From NCBI GenBank assembly GCA_029255685.2, contig CM055315.2, forward strand, positions 57,693,181-57,757,180: 64,000 nucleotides of DNA. The letters are read 5' to 3'. Positions 61,143 to 64,000 of the stretch are shown here, in pieces. The position numbers were made by a program, and so were the translations under genes. Origin of the DNA: Silene conica (Eukaryota; Streptophyta; Magnoliopsida; Caryophyllales; Caryophyllaceae). Each line of letters starts with the position of its first letter. The first letter of the stretch is position 1. The notes under the pieces were generated by a model that worked only from the letters and a program-made list of their open reading frames with translations, was not told where the DNA came from and did no database searches.

Positions 61143-61599
61143 GCCTTGTGTTAGGGGAAATGGGTCTTCTTTATCAAGTATTTACGAACATGCCATTCCA
61201 TATTTAAGAATATACAAATTGAAGCTCAAGATCGATAATGATCATTTATAATATGCAAGTGACATTATCTATGAGCTGCTTCATTTTTCCTCACTTGCTC
61301 TCTCACTTGCTTAAGGGCATTATTCATTTTCAGTTTACGATGGATAATATCTGTCACAAACAAAACATTTGGTTAACTAAAAGCAATATTAGTTTTAGTC
61401 TCGTGCTGATCCAATATACAAAATAAGTTTTTATATTAATGGGTTTCATTTTCTTTTTGTCAAGTGATTATGATAAGTTTATGATATTGCTTTAGCAATA
61501 GCATGTGACCTATTAAGATGCCTAGACAATGACTTCAAGAAAAACGAAAAACAATGACATATTGAAATACAGTTTAAAAGATTTTTCAGTGTCGATGCA
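61143..61599 (-). other. RALF upstream region
   Basis: AT-rich promoter-side DNA between the TATA box and the degraded LINE sequence. No specific element is claimed. Confidence 0.5.
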
Positions 61600-62183
61600 A
61601 TGTCTTTGTTAATATCGCCACACCTATTTGCTTGTAGGACCAAGTTTAGACAATCACTTGTAGTATCAAGGTGATAAAACTGTCGTTGAATTGCATCCTC
61701 ACAAGCCCAAATAATGTCAAAGCTTCAACATGAATGAGTGAAATAGCCAGAATGATCTTGAATTCCAATGAATCAAAGTTCCTTGAGAATCTCGTAGAAC
61801 CAACCTGTAGTTGCTTTAAGATTGTTCTTCCACGAAGCGTCACATTTGATTCTTATATGTTGTTGATATCGTAAAGGGCCTATGATTGATGTTGTGAAGT
61901 GATGGCGGAGCAATGAAAAAGTATCCATATCATCATTTTCTACCAAATTTCAAGTCTCTCCTTTTGTATCCATGCCAGAGAATTTGATAGTGTTATTGTC
62001 AACTTCTAAGTTGATTTTTCTGAATATATCCTCAGAACGAAAAGATTGTCCTTTAAACATGGTGTCATTTCGAACACTCCAGATTCCCCAAAGAGTAGCC
62101 ATGAAGATTGAAATCAGATACATGTTATCCTTTTTTTTGTAAAAGGTCTGTTATCCAGTTTATAGTCCATGACTGAATCGGTT
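61600..62183 (-). pseudogene. LINE-type C-terminal region with RNase H-like domain, degraded
   Basis: Minus-strand continuation of the sequence at 63422-64000 after removing the solo LTR. About 62110-62040 reads a LWGIWSVRND-type tryptophan helix, the usual link after the zf-RVT domain. About 61843-61600 reads an RVT_3/RNase H-like domain starting DASWKNN and including an ATTGW-type strand. Several stops and at least one frameshift break it. Such domains occur in plant L1-type retrotransposons and derived host pseudogenes. Confidence 0.72.
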
Positions 62184-62188
62184 GATGA

Positions 62189-63416
62189 TGAAGGAAAATC
62201 GATAGTCATACTAGTTTACCTAATTATTTAGTCTTACTAATAATTTAGAAAATTAACTCTTTAATTAAATATGATCTTATGCATGCGATAGAAATGCGGA
62301 AATAATAAGAATCAGATTCTTACAAACGGTCCGAATGAGTGCTAGGACGATCCTCCACGGAGCAACCCAATAAGCTTGCCTCTTTTACGATACACCAAGA
62401 CTTACCCTTAAACGGACCAAAAACCGAACCCGAGCTAGGAGACGGAATTAGGTTTCTTAAAACCGTAAACTAATACTCACTAATAAGTTTACGAGAAATA
62501 TTATCTAAATAATATTTTAGAGGTTTTGGTAATATTTTCTTACACTAGAAAATTTATCTTGCATGAAGGTTAGCTTAGAATATGTGTAAGCATCACATAT
62601 ATAAGGAGAGTTGGGTGGGAAGAGTGAACCGTGTAAGAGGAGTGCATGGGGAAGGGTTTGTATTCCTTTTGTCATACTCACATGCACAATGTTATGTCAT
62701 AACTTAACCTAATCATAACAATTATAAGATAAAATATCACACATAATTTTATCTTACATTGTCCATTTACACGGCTAACATATTGTAAAATGGACCTTCA
62801 TTTTACAAATGTAATTTGTACAATTGTATAATATGTGACATCTTATGTGACATAATTAATTGTATTAATTTAAAATATATTTATCATATAAATAATATTT
62901 CTAAATTAATTAAATCAAATTTAACAAATTAATTTAGTAATTCGAAATTACTGTCCCAACAAATGATTATCATAATAATCGTCGATACGATATATTAACA
63001 ACGTTTGTTATAACCATGAACCATTCATTATTCTAATTTCGATATTTCTAAAATATCGATTAATATTTGACAATTGACACATTTCAATTTCAAATATAAA
63101 TCTTACTTTAAGATTCAACCTCTGATTTCTCGATATATGGTTTTAAGAATATCGATCAATTCGTATCATATACAATTGATCAATATGTATATTTAAGGGG
63201 TTAGTCCTAAAGGTGTGACCTAAAGGGATCAACTGACCACCACCGTCATACGACAGTAATGTCAAGCTCTAGTCAGCCAATCATTACCGATTAATGTTGG
63301 TCAGTTGACTATATCAAATATCGGATCGTCCCTTGCATATTGTTTTCATAAGATTTATGACAATGACTTTTATCACTGTCATGATCGCACTATTGTTGAG
63401 GACACATTTCCCAACA
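62189..63416 (-). mobile_element. Solo LTR of the TR-GAG/Copia family, TSD gatga
   Basis: 1228 bp, homologous along its length to the LTRs at 34170 and 41265 but in reverse orientation and more diverged. The minus-strand start is TGTTGGGAAATGTGTCCTC; the far end is decayed (TGAAGGAAAATCG on the plus strand). The target duplication gatga is perfect (62184-62188 and 63417-63421). There is no interior, so the element was reduced by LTR recombination. Confidence 0.9.
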
Positions 63417-63421
63417 GATGA

Positions 63422-64000
63422 TCCCTAGAGACACATTTGATTCCTAAAGGTGAACTTAGCCAAATATGAGCAGCCACTAGACAATCTCGAAATAAATGTT
63501 CAAGTGTTTCCGAACAAATATTAGGCTAACAATGTAAACATGAACATTCCATGATGCAATTCATTTTCAGAAGATCAAACAGACAAGGTAAAGAATTTGT
63601 GATGATTTTCCAGAGGAATATCTTCCATTTGTTTGAAACTCTTAATGTCCATAAATTTTTTCGACAGAAAACCATACATGAATTCCATGGAAATTATAAG
63701 GCTATTTCCATAACCACTATTTATTGTGTAATTCCCATTTGTTGTAGCATTTCAAATTAACTGATCACAATCATCTTGATACGGAGTTGGTGTTGCCAGA
63801 ATCCATGTTGCAGTTTCATGATCACATAAACTCCGAATATGATCTTCATCCCATTGCCCATTTGATTTTATCATATCAGAAACCTTTTTATATGGAAGGG
63901 ACGAAGCATCGATATTCAGTAAAGAACAAAGATTTGATTGTTTTACCCAGTTATCTCTCCAAAAATCCAATTTTGAATTGAAACCAATTTTTCGTGATAA
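63422..64000 (-). pseudogene. LINE-type zf-RVT region, degraded (continues past right edge)
   Basis: Minus-strand reading from the right edge: an FWRDNW motif near 63965, an LPYKKVSDMI stretch, and an ATWILATPTP motif near 63800, all typical of sequence just before the zinc-binding domain of plant LINE reverse transcriptases. It then becomes a frame-broken zf-RVT part down to about 63450. The open piece is 72 residues (63752-63970). The catalytic RT, if present, lies beyond the window. Confidence 0.75.

Overview
The window is plant nuclear DNA, almost certainly from a eudicot. The evidence is Tekay/Del-type chromoviral Ty3 retrotransposons, Ty1/Copia elements primed by initiator-Met tRNA, CACTA, hAT, Mutator and Stowaway elements, a Helitron end, and one intact RALF peptide gene of the AtRALF1/23/33 type. 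The species cannot be read from the sequence. There is no bacterial-style operon, CRISPR array or phage. The window is a heterochromatin-like nest of transposons that meets low-copy DNA only at its right end (about 55.3-64 kb).

Region 1 (1-28.6 kb) is a nest of related Ty3 elements whose LTRs run from TGTAATACC to GGTGTTACA. The oldest visible layer is a minus-strand element with an LTR at 24223-27157. A plus-strand Tekay element inserted into its leader; the Tekay element now reads 1551-24052 and has a 3' LTR at 22901-24052. It carries gag, protease, RT, RNase H, integrase and a chromodomain, all broken. It was itself hit by: a minus-strand relative in its 5' LTR (ends at 1550, runs off the left edge); a solo LTR (2178-4399, TSD tcacc); a Copia-like solo LTR (4848-5848, TSD gcccc); a 1.3 kb non-coding insertion between protease and RT (about 7938-9262); and a 10.5 kb element with no coding capacity (12226-22744, TSD gtaag). 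The last of these contains a Helitron 3' end at 17254.

Region 2 (28.6-33.8 kb) holds an unidentified gene fragment, a Ty3 relic with a retropepsin and a 3' LTR, three MITE-like inverted-repeat elements, and an open minus-strand frame.

Region 3 (33842-55255) is one CACTA transposon bounded by CACTA/TAGTG ends and a tcc duplication. It was swollen to 21.4 kb by two younger LTR elements: a GAG-only Copia element of TR-GAG type (34170-42528, TSD caaaa) and an internally deleted chromovirus that kept only its chromodomain (44454-53725, TSD gcttc). About 3.8 kb of CACTA sequence remains, with ACGGTT-type subterminal palindromes and exon-like pieces.

Region 4 (55.3-64 kb) has a Stowaway MITE, a MITE with a tRNA-like core, two adjoining foldback elements, a Mutator-like element with a perfect 9-bp duplication, and the RALF gene with its TATA box. 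A degraded LINE-type zf-RVT/RNase H sequence follows, split by a solo LTR of the same family as the TR-GAG element.

RALF is the only gene I would defend as functional. I found no undescribed multi-gene system. The most interesting signals are short hairpins conserved at fixed LTR positions across diverged non-autonomous and autonomous elements, duplicated hairpin-plus-polypurine modules, and the intact, possibly spliced, GAG-only element.
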